From Devosia sp. A8/3-2 (GTDB lineage: Bacteria; Pseudomonadota; Alphaproteobacteria; Rhizobiales; Devosiaceae): a stretch of DNA of 64,000 nucleotides. Shown here piece by piece: positions 55,093 through 64,000 of the stretch. The position numbers and the translations under genes were made by a program. Location of the stretch: contig CP104974.1 in the NCBI GenBank assembly GCA_025452255.1, positions 186,001-250,000 of the forward strand, given 5' to 3'. The notes beneath the pieces are model-generated. The model ran no database searches. It saw only the letters and a program-made list of their open reading frames with translations, and was not told the origin of the DNA. Within the stretch, counting starts at the first letter, position 1. The number at the start of each line of letters is the position of its first letter.

Positions 55093-55812
55093 TTATGGGG
55101 TGGTTTGCATCGCCAGCAATTCGGAAACCGTGACAAATTCAAAGCCACGCGCCTTGAGACCATCGATGAGAGCCGGCAATGCCTGCCGGCTTGTCCCCGG
55201 CTTTCGTACATGACATGCATGATGATGATCGAACCGTTGGTCGCATTGGCAATGACATGGTCGGCCATGGCACGGGGATCAGCGGCTGCGACCGGATCGG
55301 CTTCAGGCTCCACATCCCACATGATCGTGGTGCGCTCTGTTCTGCGCCAAATACCAAGGCAATATGACGAGCTTCTTGCCATAAGGCGGACGAAAATGCA
55401 GCTCGCCCTGATAACCCGTAGCGCGGATCGCGGCATCGGTATTCTCGATTTCCTCGTGAACGGTTCCGGGGCTCACGAAGATCATGCGGTTGTGTGACCG
55501 GGAATGGTTGCCGATCTCGTGACCTTCATCCGCTATGGCTTTGGCCAGCTGCGGATTCTCGGCCGTCTCCCGGCCGGTGAGGAAGAATGTCGCCCTGATG
55601 TCGTGCGCTGTCAAAATATCGAGCACGGGCTGAGTATAGTCGGTGGTTGGGCCATCATCGAAGGTAAGCGCCACAACGGCCCGATCCGTGTCGACGCGAG
55701 CCACGAGATCTCCAAGGACTCGGAAGGTTCTGGCATTGCTCAATTGCAAGGCGCCGAATAGTGCGGAGATGGCCAGCGCAACGACGACAAGTACGATTAT
55801 CCAGCGACGCAT
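55093..55812 (-). CDS. Polysaccharide deacetylase family protein
   Basis: About 240 residues. N-terminal membrane anchor (IIVLVVVALAISALFGAL), then the NodB-homology domain: VVALTFDDGPTTDYT (catalytic Asp pair), ATFFLTGRETAENPQLAKAIADEGHEIGNHSRSHNRM (metal His), HFRPPYGKKL and IIIMHVMYESR. Such enzymes deacetylate cell-wall or exported glycans. Breaks at 55343 (TTCTG for TTCG) and near 55200. Confidence 0.87.
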
Positions 55813-55941
55813 TAGTGTCTACTCGTGAAGGGTTTCAACGGCGGCGCTTGGCGATGGTGCCAATGGCCGTCTTGCGTATACCAAATTCGCATTAGCGACA
55901 GAAATGGGTCGGCAGCGTCCGGCGGTCTGCGCACCGGTGAA

Positions 55942-55968
55942 CTAATGCCCGGTCTTGGTATGAGGGGT
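55942..55968 (-). pseudogene. Possible 3' remnant of a DUF6766 gene
   Basis: On the minus strand this short stretch encodes PHTKTGH followed by a stop, identical to the last seven residues and stop of the complete DUF6766 gene at 57031. DNA identity extends over CTAATGCCC-GTCTTGGTATG. Upstream of it no further similarity is obvious. It could be a leftover of a duplicated copy on the other side of the APH(6) gene, or chance. Confidence 0.35.
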
Positions 55969-56040
55969 CGTGCCAATGATCTGCTGCTACCGGCTGCTTT
56001 ACTCCAAAAGCGGTCTTCAATTGAGCGGCCGTGACGTTCG

Positions 56041-56859
56041 CTAAAGTCCTAGCGCGGCTGCGGCCATTTGGGCGATTGTGAGTTCGCGCGCCTCTTGGCC
56101 ATTACCTTCTCTTTCCATGGTCCAGACAGACTTCAAGCCTGCATAGGCCAAGATCCACTTCAAGAGCCGCTTCGGATCCAGATTCGCGTCTCTTGCTACA
56201 ATGTCGATCCGCTGCTCTAGCCGGCCGACTTCTTTGGCGACCTTGGCTTCGGGGTGGCAGAACAGGTTGGCGTAATCGAAGGCTCGCTCGCCGAGCACCC
56301 CTTTCGGATCGATCGCGAGCCAACCACGCTCGTCCCCGTCGAGGATATTGCCATGGTGGATGTCGCCATGCAGGGGAACGACGTGCTGGGGCATAGCTAG
56401 AAGTTCGCGTGCGGCGGTTGCGGACTTTGTCAAAACGCCTCCCAATCGCGTCGCCGCAGGCTCAAGGGGAAGAAACCACGTCGCCATCGGATATAGCGTT
56501 TGCGGCGGCATGCGATCTCTTGCGGCATGCAGCCTCGCCACGACCTCGCAGATGATCCTCGTCGCCTCCTCCCCCCGGCCTGAACGTTCCATCTCGATGA
56601 GGCTTTTCTGCCCACTGAGACGCTCAAGCAGCAGGCCGGGACCTTCATGGGCAAGCACGCGAGCGGCCCCGTTCCCGGCATACCAAGCCATCAGGTGCGC
56701 GCCGTTGATCTCTTCCTCAGCCGTTGCAATCTTCAACATCGCCGGCGCGCCATCACTTTGCACCGGCAGCAAGCGGCTGCTGTGCGTGCAGATGGCTTCA
56801 CCTTCCGGCACCAAATGCCAGCGTGACAGCCAAGGTTGGAAGACTTCCTCCGACACCAT
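56041..56859 (-). CDS. APH(6)-type aminoglycoside/hydroxyurea phosphotransferase
   Basis: 272 residues, frame-intact. Matches the streptomycin 6-kinase family (PF04655 type): APAMLKIATAEEEINGAHLMAWYAGNGAARVLAHEGPGLLLERL, catalytic loop VVPLHGDIHHGNILDG, and metal-binding GWLAIDPKGVLGERAFDYANLFCHPE. Chromosomal members can give streptomycin resistance, but many have unknown natural substrates. No mobile element is adjacent; neighbours are a deacetylase and DUF6766. Confidence 0.85.
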   Translation of the reverse strand: MVSEEVFQPWLSRWHLVPEGEAICTHSSRLLPVQSDGAPAMLKIATAEEEINGAHLMAWYAGNGAARVLAHEGPGLLLERLSGQKSLIEMERSGRGEEATRIICEVVARLHAARDRMPPQTLYPMATWFLPLEPAATRLGGVLTKSATAARELLAMPQHVVPLHGDIHHGNILDGDERGWLAIDPKGVLGERAFDYANLFCHPEAKVAKEVGRLEQRIDIVARDANLDPKRLLKWILAYAGLKSVWTMEREGNGQEARELTIAQMAAAALGL

Positions 56860-57030
56860 GACGAGATTATCCCGAATTTCCCACGCTCGTACGCGCGGAC
56901 CCTAGCCGCGGGCAGCCTCTCGGGAAAGCCGTAAATCAGGACGTCAGCTTTGGACCAGAAAGGTCATTGCGGAAGCGAGGCACGAATATCTGAAACGGCG
57001 TCGATAGCGGGCGGCTACCGGCGCGCCGAG

Positions 57031-57691
57031 CTAATGCCCCGTCTTGGTATGTGGTTCGGCGACGGGTTTGGATTCGGGGAGCCACGTTGGCGTAGCCAGA
57101 TCGAGAGCAGGACCAGCACGGCGGTAGAGAGGAATTCCGATTGCCAGTTCTGGAAGGATTCGAACCACAAATGCGGATCGGCCAGATATTGCCGAGCGGT
57201 TTGGGTGGCCTCGCCATGCAGCAGGGCGTCCGCATTGGCGTCAGCGGTGCTTTGCAGCCAGTGCAGCAGGAAGGAGAGGATGAACAGCGCCAATAGCGCC
57301 AAGCCGAGCGATTGGGAATAGACCGCGCTCCATAGCCCACCGGCGCGCACCGGCCGGGCGCCTTGAGATCCCGGCGCTTTTTGGCTGGGTCGGCGTCTTC
57401 GGGATTGGACTTGTCGGGATCCTTGGATTCGGAGGAGCCGCGCTGGAACAGCATGACCGTCATCAGCACATAGGCCGACATTTGCAGGAATTCGCTCTCC
57501 CAGTTTTCAAACAACGGGGAGAGGAAGGCTGGGCTGACGAAATAGGCGAAGAGGCCGATGGCAGGCGCGTCATGGCGGGCCAGTTCGGCATTTTGGTCGA
57601 ACCAGCCGGTGATCAGCATGCCGCCCGCAGTGACCGGGAACACGGCGAGCAGGGCCAGCGAAAGCCCGTTGTCGTGGATAAAGCGCATCAT
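57031..57691 (-). CDS. DUF6766 family membrane protein
   Basis: About 220 residues, four membrane segments in two similar halves: NGLSLALLAVFPVTAGGMLITGWF ... ENWESEFLQMSAYVLMTVMLFQRGSSESK and QSLGLALLALFILSFLLHWL ... QNWQSEFLSTAVLVLLSIWLRQRGSPESK. The repeated NW.SEFL...LRQRGS signature is characteristic of DUF6766. Function unknown. Breaks near 57355 and 57081; the second restores the ending PHTKTGH. Confidence 0.78.
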
Positions 57692-57923
57692 CTCCTCTCC
57701 TTTTGCGGCGCAGCCAAGTAGCCGATCAACGTCGGCCCGATGGTGCGGTTCCGCTGGCGCCAGACTGGTGCTCAATGAAGTGGATGGGGGTTACGGGCCG
57801 GCGTCAGGGCCAGCGACATAATCCCGACATGAATTGTGGCTCCTTTGCGGCCGGCACATGGGTCGTGTCACCGGGACGCCGCAGCGAGCCTGCGTCCCTT
57901 TTTGGGGTTTTGAGGAGCTTGAT

Positions 57924-58358
57924 ATGACGAGACTGGCTATCTGGGGCGTCGCCGCTTTTATGGTTCTGGCGGCGGGGCCAGCCCATGCTGCGCCGGCCTA
58001 TTCGTTTGGCGACGACAATGGCGATTATTCCACGATGGGGAATGCGACGATCCGCGGTTCGATGGACCGGGCATGACCGCCACGGACCTGCTCAGCGACG
58101 ACGTGCTGCATGATGCCAGCGATTGCAGAAGCCGCCTTCAACGCCGGCAAGCTGACGATCCGCGGCGTGGCCGAGGACGGTAGTATCGATTTTGGCGATG
58201 ACGAGGGCGAATATGCCAATGACGGGGAATGCGACGATTTGCGCTTCATCGGCTCGGGCATGACCGCCACCGAGCTGATCCGGGACGATATCATGCATGA
58301 CGCGACCGATTGCCGGACGGCCTATGAAGCCGGTAAGCTCAAGCTGAACCGCGGGTAA
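57924..58358 (+). CDS. Secreted two-repeat protein with GECDD motifs
   Basis: About 145 residues. Signal peptide (WGVAAFMVLAAGPAHA), then two copies of an acidic unit of about 60 residues: FGDDNGDYSTDGECDDPRFDGPGMTATDLLSDDVLHDASDC and FGDDEGEYANDGECDDLRFIGSGMTATELIRDDIMHDATDC, each followed by an AGKL segment. Each unit has two Cys and many Asp/Glu, suggesting disulfide-stabilised calcium or metal binding. Breaks at 58036 (one base lost) and 58127 (CAGAA for CGAA). Confidence 0.72.
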
Positions 58359-58381
58359 ACTCGGCAAGCAATAGGAGGCAA

Positions 58382-58741
58382 GTGAGGCCAGTGAGCGGAT
58401 ATTCCGGAACTGTTTATTCCCTCAGAATCGTCGCGGTCGTCCTGATCGTGACGCTGGCCTGGGACGCGCTGGACCCTTGGGCCAGCCCGTCGCCGTTTTT
58501 CGTCCTTGCCTCCTATTTCCTGCTGGGTTTTGTCTGCGCCGCGGCGTTTCCCGGCCGAGTCTGGTTCGGCATCGCCGTGGCGGTCGCGGCCGCCATCGGC
58601 TTTGAAGTGCTGCAATTCCGGTGCCGGTCCGCGACGTACGCGGCATCGAGCTGATCGGCAAATGGCTCAGCGCTTCGGGCGGGGTCATCCTCGAACTCAT
58701 GCTGGTGCTGGCGCGGGACATGCGGCAGCGCCGGCGCTGAG
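58382..58741 (+). CDS. Small membrane protein (VanZ-like, uncertain)
   Basis: About 120 residues with three hydrophobic segments (LRIVAVVLIVTLAWDAL, FFVLASYFLLGFVCAAAF, FGIAVAVAAAIGFEVLQF) followed by PVPVRDVRGIELIGKWLSASGG, reminiscent of VanZ-like proteins. GTG 58382 or GTG 58391 may be the start. One break near 58619 (C-run). It follows the repeat-protein gene by 23 bases. Confidence 0.55.
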
Positions 58742-58754
58742 CGCTGCCGGAGCC

Positions 58755-59893
58755 TCAGCCCATGGCGGTATTGTAGATTTGCAGGACATCCTCCACGGCC
58801 ATGGGCCGGGGATTGTTGTCCATCAGCCGGCGGATGGCATGGGCCTCGGCGGCCCATTCGGGCAGGGCTTCGGTTGTGGCGCCATGCCGGGACAGCCCCA
58901 TTTCGATGCCCAGCTTACGGCAGAAATCCATGGCGCCGGCCGGATTTCCGGCGAGCCATCGGCCGGTGGCAGCGCGAGCAGCCGGCAGATTTCGGCTGTC
59001 TTGCCGGGATTGGCGGGGGCGTTGAAGGCCAGCACATGCGGAAAGATGATCGCATTAGCCGTGCCATGGGGCAGCTTGAGGCGGGTGCCCAGCGGATAGG
59101 CCGGGGCGTGGCCAGCCGCGGTATTGACCGGGCCGAGGCAAACGCCGCCGTAATAGGAGGCAAGCATCATGCCGGCGCGGGCTTCGGTATCGGCGCCATC
59201 GGCTACGGCGCGGGCGAGATAGCGCCCGACCAGCGAGATGCCCAGCGTTGCATAGCCATCGATCAGCGGATGCGCCTTGATATTGGTGAAGGCTTCAACG
59301 CAATGGGCCAGCGCATCGACGCCGGTGGCCGCGGTGACGGCGGGCGGTACGGAATAGGTCAGCTCGGGATCGAGAATGGCGATATCGGCCAGCATGAACG
59401 GGCTTTCGACCGCGAGCTTTGCCAAGGTCTGGGGATGGGTGACCAGCGAGCGGATGCCGGCTTCCGAACCCGTGCCGGACGTGGTGGGCACTGGGCCAAT
59501 GCCGTGCGGCGGCCATCGATCTTGCCGACGCCGACGACATCGGGCACCGCCTTGTCGCTATCCCAGAGCACAGCGACCAGCTTGGCCACGTCCATCACCG
59601 AGCCACCGCCCAGCCCGATGACCAGATCGGGCCGGAAGGCATGAGCAGCGGCCGTGGGCGGCTTCAACGGCCGGCAGATCGGGCTCGGGCGGCAGGTCGA
59701 TAAAGGTTTCGACGATACCGGAAAGGCCAATGCGTTCGACAAAGCCGACGGTGGGCGCCATGGCCACGATGAAAACACGGCGATAGGGGGCAGCCCAATC
59801 GGCCGAGCGCGCAACGGCGCCGGCGCCGATTTCGAGCCGCGCGGGCTGCAGCAGGGTGATCGGCCGGGCCATGGACAGGGTAATGTCAGCCAT
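58755..59893 (-). CDS. Iron-containing alcohol dehydrogenase
   Basis: Type III metal-dependent dehydrogenase of about 380 residues. NAD-binding DLVIGLGGGSVMDVAKLVAVLW, VPTTSGTGSEAG, metal-binding ATGVDALAHCVEAFTNIKAHPLIDGYA and SYYGGVCLGPVNTAAGHAPAYPLG with HGTANAIIFPHVLAFN. Oxidises an alcohol or 4-hydroxy acid. Breaks near 59650, 59490 and 58937. The start overlaps the DapA-like gene stop, so it is the last gene of the cluster. Confidence 0.87.
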
Positions 59894-60818
59894 TGTCCTG
59901 CGCCTCGAGTTCGGCCATCTGGGTCCAGACCGTGTCGAGCTCGGCTCGGCCGAGTTCGACCAGCGGAGGACGCACACGCGTCCAGCCGGGGTGATTGCGG
60001 CGGCGGGCCAGCATGGCCTTGATGGTGGGCAATTGCACATAGGCGTTGGAGAGGTCGCGCCGAGCGTTGATGCGTTCCTGTGCACGGTCCACGCGGGCGG
60101 CTCGGGCCAGGTCATGCCAGTGGTCGAACACCACGCGCAGATGCTTGCCGATGAGATTGGAGCTGGAGGTGATGCAGCCGGCGCCGCCCGAACGCAGCAG
60201 CGGCAGCATGAAGGGATCGGCCCCGGCGAGCACCGAGAAATTGGCGAAGCTGGAGGCAAAGGCCTGCATGCTGTCGAGCTTGCCGGAGCTGTCCTTGATG
60301 CCGACCACGATGCCGGGGAAAGCCTCCAGCAGGCGGCCGACCAGTTCCAGCGACAGCCCGACACGGGCGATAGGCGGGATGTGATAGAGCACGACGCGCA
60401 GATCGTCGCGGCCGACGCCTTCGATGGCTTCGGCATAGAAACGGAACAGACCCTCGTCGCTGACGCCCTTGTAATAGAAAGGCGGCAGTACGACCGTGGC
60501 CTTCACCCCGGCCTCAACGGCGTGGCGCATCAGGGTGACGGTATCGGCGACATTGGTCTGGGAGGTGCCGGGCAGCAGGCGCTGGGGATCGATGCCGGCG
60601 GCAATGACCTGTTCGAGCAATGCCCGGCGCTGGGCGATGCTGAAGGAATTGGCCTCGCCGGTGGTGCCGAGCAGGGCAATGCCGTCACAGCCATCCTGCA
60701 GCAGGGCCCGGCAATGAGCGGCGAAGGCTGTGTGGTCGGGCGTGCCGTCTTCAAGGATCGGGGTCGCCGAGGCGCAGAAGACGCCGCTAATGGGGAGATT
60801 GCTCGTCGGATTGGTCAC
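59886..60818 (-). CDS. DapA-family aldolase/dehydratase
   Basis: 310 residues, frame-intact, GTG start inside the pdxA 3' end. Landmarks of the DHDPS/N-acetylneuraminate lyase superfamily: [77 protein letters not shown] (catalytic Tyr) and [14 protein letters not shown] (Schiff-base Lys). Probably cleaves or dehydrates a sugar-acid intermediate rather than making dihydrodipicolinate, given the catabolic neighbours. Confidence 0.85.
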   Translation of the reverse strand: MTNPTSNLPISGVFCASATPILEDGTPDHTAFAAHCRALLQDGCDGIALLGTTGEANSFSIAQRRALLEQVIAAGIDPQRLLPGTSQTNVADTVTLMRHAVEAGVKATVVLPPFYYKGVSDEGLFRFYAEAIEGVGRDDLRVVLYHIPPIARVGLSLELVGRLLEAFPGIVVGIKDSSGKLDSMQAFASSFANFSVLAGADPFMLPLLRSGGAGCITSSSNLIGKHLRVVFDHWHDLARAARVDRAQERINARRDLSNAYVQLPTIKAMLARRRNHPGWTRVRPPLVELGRAELDTVWTQMAELEAQDNG

Positions 60819-61762
60819 TTGTTTCCCCCGGCCGGGCGCGCGCATAGGCGATGGCTTCGTTCATATTGGTGTGGTTGGCCTTGCCGGTGCCGGCAATGTC
60901 GAAGGCGGTGCCGTGATCGACCGAGGTGCGATCGATGGGCAGGCCCAGCGAGACATTGACGGCGGTATCGAAGGCCACGAGCTTGATGGGGATGTGCCCC
61001 TGATCGTGATATTGCGCGATCACCAGATCGAAGGCGCCATTATAGGCGCGGTGATAGACGGTATCGGCCGAGATCGGGCCCTGCACGTCGATGCCCTCGG
61101 CGCGGGCCAAAGCCACGGCGGGCACGACCTGCACATCATCCTCGGTGCCGAACAGGCCGCTTTCGCCGCAATGGGGATTGATGCCGGCCACAGCGATACG
61201 CGGCTTGGCGTAGCCGATGCGCTTGAGGTGATCATTGCCGGCGCGGATGGTGGCAAGGATGCGCTCAGGCGTGGCGCGGTCAATGGCGGTCTTGAGGGAA
61301 ACGTGGGTGGAGACGTGAATGACCTTGAGGCGCTCGGAGGCCAGCAGCATGAAGGCCGATTTCTGCCCGGTCAGCGCCGCCAGCATGCCGGTATGCCCAT
61401 CATAGTGATGACCGGCCGGGTTGAGGGCTTCCTTGTTGATCGGCGCGGTGACGATGCAGCCGATCATGCCGGCCCTGGGCGTCGCGCACGGCCTTTTCGA
61501 TGAAGCGGAAGGCGGCATCGCCGGCGCGGGGATCAAGCTTCCCCCGGGGCAGCGGGCCACCCTCGATCGGCAGGTCCTCGACCGGGCCATCGAGCGCGAT
61601 CGTGGCGCCGGTGGCGGCGACGGCAAGGTCCAGCGTGGCGCGATTGCCATAGATGCGGGTGCGGGCGCGGTCGGCAGGCGACATCTCCGCCACGGCGCGG
61701 ACCGCGATTTCAGGGCCGACCCCGGCCGGGTCACCCATGGTAATGCCAATCAGCTCGCTCAT
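60787..61762 (-). CDS. pdxA: PdxA-family 4-hydroxythreonine-4-phosphate dehydrogenase (PdxA2-like)
   Basis: About 325 residues: [52 protein letters not shown] (metal His), [50 protein letters not shown]. Placed in a catabolic cluster, it more likely acts as the PdxA2 type (oxidative decarboxylation of a 4-phospho sugar acid) than in vitamin B6 synthesis. One break near 61470. The start overlaps the sialidase-like gene stop (ATGA). Confidence 0.85.
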
Positions 61763-62931
61763 GCTGCGTCTCCGTCGATCCAGCCCTTGGGCAGGCGGAC
61801 ATATTTGATGGCCCGCCGGAAATAGGTATAGGCGAGATGGATCGCGCCATCGCCGTCTTCCAGCAGATAGGGGTAGGATAGTTCCTTGTTGCGCCCATCC
61901 ACCGAATTGTTGGAGAGGCACGTGCCGGGGCTGTCATCGACGATGCGGCGCAGCGGGAAAGTGCTGCCGCCATCGGTGGATATGCACAGGGTCAGCGGCG
62001 CGCGGGCCACACCCCAGATGGGGGCACAGCCGCCAGTAGCGTCGGGGCGGTCATCGCCCTCTTCGATCTCGTCATAAAGCGAGGTGCGGCGGTCGCTCGA
62101 TGTCGCCGCCGAGACCGGATTGCACAGCATGGCCAGGCGCCCGTCGGCAAGGCGGATGACATTGATGGAGGAATTGTTGTTGGGCACATCGGTCGGCTCA
62201 GGCGCCGACCGAGTCATCCCGCCATCATGGCTTTCCGAGCGATGCACGAAATCGGACTGGCGGCGGCGGTAGAAGGCGGCCATGTGCTCGCCGTCGAGCG
62301 GTACGATGGTCATGTGTACCGAGCCGATCGAGCCGGGCACCTCGGTCATGGTCCAGTGGCGCCATCGTCCCGGCTCACCGCGACACCGGCGGTATCGTGG
62401 CTGCCGTTCCAGCGCTGGCCCGGGCGCGAAATGCAACGGAAGACCGGCATCATCCGAGCGCCATCTTTGCGCCGCACAGAAACGGCCGCGCACGAAGGTG
62501 CCCAAAGGCAGATCGAGGATGCGCGGCACGCCCCCGCTCAGAACGCCATCGGTCAGCGTGATTTGGCGCGCCCGCAACAGGCATTCGTCCCGGTTGCCGG
62601 AAGGCTGGGCGGTGTGAAACAGCTGCCAATGCCCCTGCCCGTCCCGCGTCAGCACCGGATTCTGCTCGCTCCGCTCCGGATCGTCGCTCAGCCGCATCGG
62701 CGCCGACCAGCGATCGCTGCCGGGGGCCGTGGTGCAGCCGAAAATGGAAATGTCGGCCTTGCCCTCGAGCGTACCGCCGAACCATAGGCAGGCCAGAGTG
62801 CCATCGTCGAGGCGCTCGATGAAAGCGGCATGATTCTGCACCATGGGCGAGGGCAGATAGGCCTGCTGCACGCCTTGGCCTGCTGGCTCGATCTGCCCTG
62901 TCATGCGCGCCGCGATCTCGTCTGGAGTCAT
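61759..62931 (-). CDS. Sialidase-like (BNR-repeat) glycoside hydrolase family protein
   Basis: About 390 residues, six-bladed propeller type. Landmarks: [63 protein letters not shown], Asp-box ESHDGGMT and [59 protein letters not shown]. No signal peptide, so it acts in the cytoplasm; true sialidase activity is uncertain. Breaks between about 62350 and 62480. First gene of the minus-strand cluster. Confidence 0.8.
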   Translation of the reverse strand: MTPDEIAARMTGQIEPAGQGVQQAYLPSPMVQNHAAFIERLDDGTLACLWFGGTLEGKADISIFGCTTAPGSDRWSAPMRLSDDPERSEQNPVLTRDGQGHWQLFHTAQPSGNRDECLLRARQITLTDGVLSGGVPRILDLPLGTFVRGRFCAAQRWRSDDAGLPLHFAPGPALERQPRYRRCRGEPGRWRHWTMTEVPGSIGSVHMTIVPLDGEHMAAFYRRRQSDFVHRSESHDGGMTRSAPEPTDVPNNNSSINVIRLADGRLAMLCNPVSAATSSDRRTSLYDEIEEGDDRPDATGGCAPIWGVARAPLTLCISTDGGSTFPLRRIVDDSPGTCLSNNSVDGRNKELSYPYLLEDGDGAIHLAYTYFRRAIKYVRLPKGWIDGDAA

Positions 62932-63229
62932 GTCTCTCCCCGCCTCCCGGTTGCCGCAAACTTGCTGTCCGGCGCAATGTTGTCAAGTTATTATTCCGGT
63001 CGTGAAATTCACAGCCTTATGGATGATCTGCATATTATCGTTATATTCCAATTACTTAATTTTCAAACGCATTGGTCATTGGCGCATTTTCTGATTTTTG
63101 TTTGACAACTATTGACCGGCGCTAGATAGTGCCGCCCACGGGTGGACCGGCCAAGCTGGCGCCCTGAGGAAACGAGTGGGCGCTCCGCAGCGGCGCTTAC
63201 GTCTCGCCTAGCTGCACAGGGAGGTAGAA
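62932..63229. promoter_or_regulatory. Divergent regulatory region between two cluster arms
   Basis: An AT-rich intergenic stretch (about 62985-63110) between the minus-strand catabolic genes and the plus-strand binding-protein gene. TTGACA at 63102-63107 followed 17 bases later by GATAGT (63125-63130) is a possible rightward promoter. TTGTCAA (62980-62986) and TTGACAA (63102-63108) are inverted copies 115 bases apart, which could bind a GntR-type regulator; none is in the window. Confidence 0.4.
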
Positions 63230-64000
63230 TTGATTTTCAAACAGATTCTGATCGCCGGCTTGCTGGCTTCGGGCGCCATTGCCCCGGCCGTGGCGCAGTC
63301 CGCCGATACCGACATTACCGTGGTGCTCAGCGAGGAACTCGACTCGGTCGATCCCTGCATGGCCACGCGCTCCAATATCGGCCGCGTCATCCTGCAGAAT
63401 ATCAGCGAAACGCTGACCGAGCTGGACGTGCGCGGCGACAAGGGCCTGATGCCGCGCCCGGCCGAAAGCTGGGAAGACAAGGGCGATGGCACTGGCAGTT
63501 CAAGCTGCGCCCGGGCGTCACCTTCTCGGACGGCACCGCGTTCGACGCCAATGACGTCAAGCACTCGTTCGACCGCGTGTTCTCCGACCAGATGAGCTGC
63601 GAAAGCGCGCTATTTCGCCGACACGGACCTGACCTTTACCGTGGTCGACGACACCACGATCGACGTCAAGGCCGAGCCGGCCCAGCCGATCCTGCCGCTG
63701 CTGATGAGCCCGGTCACTATCGTGCCGTCGGAAACGCCGATGGAATTCGTGCGCGATCCGATCGGCACCGGTCCCTATGCGATGAGCGAGTGGACCGCCG
63801 GCCAGCAGATCGTGCTCGATCGCCGCGACGATTATTGGGGTGAAGCCCCGGCGGTGACCAAGGCTACTTACCTGTTCCGCTCCGAGCCCGCCGTTCGCGC
63901 CGGCATGGTTGCCGCGGGCGAAGCCGATATCGCGCCCCAGATCACGGCCGAAGTCGCCGATAACAAGGCGACCGATTTCAGTTACCTCAATTCGGAAACC
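63230..64000 (+). CDS. Peptide/oligosaccharide-type ABC substrate-binding protein (family 5), partial
   Basis: Truncated by the window end. TTG start with GGGAGG at 63219-63224. Signal peptide IAGLLASGAIAPAVAQ, then SBP_bac_5 landmarks LDSVDPCMATRSNIGRVILQNISETLTELD, WQFKLRPGVTFSDGTAFDANDVKHSFDR, IVPSETP, DPIGTGPYAMSEW and VLDRRDDYWGEAP. Breaks near 63490 (ACCTGG read as ACTGG) and near 63612 (two bases lost from CGCGCG). Divergent from the sialidase-like cluster, so probably the receptor for its substrate. Confidence 0.88.

Noticed and set aside
56041..56859. Mobile resistance cassette around the APH(6) gene
   Set aside because: No transposase, integrase, attC site or flanking insertion-sequence repeats are visible; only a seven-codon similarity on one side.

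Overview
The window is a 64 kb, GC-rich chromosomal stretch from an alphaproteobacterium. The rpmH-rnpA-yidC-engB-argB core, MotA/MotB, the cyo quinol oxidase and the many sugar and amino-acid ABC transporters point to Hyphomicrobiales, probably a Devosia-like genus; the genus is an inference. I see no phage, insertion sequence, integrase or CRISPR array.

Layout. 1-2752: a small conserved ORF, then the flagellar stator motAB. 2749-9314 (minus): a pentitol (probably ribitol) cluster with D-ribulokinase, ribitol dehydrogenase, an ABC importer and an AraC regulator. 9519-17430 (plus): a LacI-controlled cluster with an FAD-dependent oxidoreductase, a MalK-type sugar importer and an acetyl-esterase-like hydrolase. 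17520-24088: DUF3597, flavin reductase, LysR, DUF3088, a flavin monooxygenase and a three-gene amino-acid importer. 24137-27262: tRNA-Arg, an orphan histidine kinase and a flavoprotein lacking redox cysteines. 27504-35348: rpmH, rnpA, yidC, engB and argB, with a minus-strand block (amidotransferase, MsrB, fasciclin, anti-sigma, ECF sigma) between engB and argB. 35404-48453: TetR/efflux pair, shikimate-kinase-like gene, ilvA, HAD phosphatase, aldo-keto reductase, ABC exporter, AcuI-type reductase, ArsR plus CDF metal exporter. 48519-53498 (minus): cyoABCD and a SURF1 gene. 53704-58741: MFS transporter, polysaccharide deacetylase, APH(6)-type kinase, DUF6766 and a Cys-rich repeat protein. 58755-64000: a catabolic cluster (sialidase-like, PdxA, DapA-like, iron alcohol dehydrogenase) diverging from a peptide-type ABC binding protein cut by the window end.

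Most genes carry one or more frame breaks: positions where the reading frame must change for the recognisable protein to continue. These are not scattered randomly. About 30 are one extra base inside TCG (read as TCTG or TCAG; CGA read as CAGA on the other strand), several are ACCTGG read as ACTGG, and several are two bases lost from CGCG runs. The same insertion occurs twice in the tRNA-Arg gene, where no reading frame is involved. The simplest reading is a systematic base-calling or polishing error, so I annotate these genes as functional, span the breaks and give break positions in each entry. Genes without breaks (for example cyoA, cyoC, cyoD, rpmH, the aldo-keto reductase and the APH(6) kinase) look normal.
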